Origin: Coralliovum pocilloporae
Lineage (GTDB): Bacteria > Pseudomonadota > Alphaproteobacteria > Rhizobiales > Cohaesibacteraceae
Reading direction: 5' to 3'
Assembly (NCBI RefSeq): GCF_030845175.1
Contig: NZ_CP132542.1
Coordinates: 1,182,001-1,246,000 of the forward strand
Length of the DNA: 64,000 nucleotides
Shown here: one piece after another, positions 63,967-64,000 of the stretch
How the letters are laid out: each line of letters starts with the position of its first letter
Numbering within the stretch: position 1 is the stretch's first letter
Made by a program: the position numbers and the translations under genes
The notes under the pieces: generated by a model
Seen by the model: the letters and a program-made list of their open reading frames with translations, nothing else
The model's database searches: none
What the model was told of the DNA's origin: nothing

Positions 63967-64000
63967 GACAGAAACTTATTGAGCCTTACTGGCCAAAGCG

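Overview
This 64 kb window is chromosomal DNA of an alphaproteobacterium, most likely a member of the Hyphomicrobiales (Rhizobiales) or a close relative. The evidence is the gene order and the gene families: argH-lptM-lysA-DUF4175, hpt/ftsE-ftsX/YdcF/plsC, DUF2125-tyrC-hisC-metX-metW, the ethylmalonyl-CoA pathway genes ecm/ccr/mcd, CtrA-type TTAA-N7-TTAA boxes and a palindromic intergenic element of a type common in that order. Coding density is high, and start choices were set mainly by Shine-Dalgarno sites and ATGA overlaps.

Region 1 (1-9.4 kb) is a taurine/sulfonate island. Going left it encodes a MocR-type regulator (tauR), phosphate acetyltransferase (pta) and the first two subunits of a cytoplasmic sulfite dehydrogenase (soeA, soeB, the latter cut by the window edge). 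Going right it encodes a taurine-type ABC transporter, tauABC. The permease carries an unexpected cadherin-like periplasmic insert. The island would import a sulfonate, turn acetyl phosphate into acetyl-CoA and oxidise released sulfite; the desulfonating enzyme (xsc) and the deaminating enzymes are not in the window.

Region 2 (9.5-17.7 kb) holds a tRNA-Leu and mixed household genes: YqaA/DedA-type membrane protein, dsbB, an HNH nuclease, a secreted glycoamylase-like protein, an esterase, a DNA glycosylase, gluQ, an AEC transporter and a degenerate kinase/receiver protein. Region 3 (17.7-32 kb) is centred on C2/C4 acyl-CoA metabolism: ecm and ccr (divergent, with a PhaR-type box before ccr), mcd, a B12 adenosyltransferase, 3-hydroxybutyryl-CoA dehydrogenase and an acyl-CoA ligase. 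A radical SAM protein, a host-attachment-family protein and a carbonic anhydrase lie among them.

Region 4 (32-52 kb) is a household block: two small paralogous proteins, argH, lptM, lysA, a large DUF4175 protein, an intact IS5/IS427-type insertion sequence, cpdR-like, hpt, a zinc-ribbon protein, ftsEX, YdcF, plsC, chaC, DUF2125, tyrC, hisC, metX and metW. Region 5 (51-64 kb) has gloB, a 264-bp MITE-like inverted-repeat element, scattered copies of its terminal motif at the edges of neighbouring genes, the PHB genes phaB, phaA and phaR, a gamma-glutamyltransferase, rpmF between short direct repeats, mtgA, an oxyR that lacks the second redox cysteine, ahpC and an ispA-like prenyl synthase.

No CRISPR array, rRNA operon, prophage or clear novel defence system was seen. 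The most unusual items are the TauC fusion, the three-way-junction element at 25.5 kb, the MITE family, the radical SAM gene where etfBA might be expected, and the single-cysteine OxyR.
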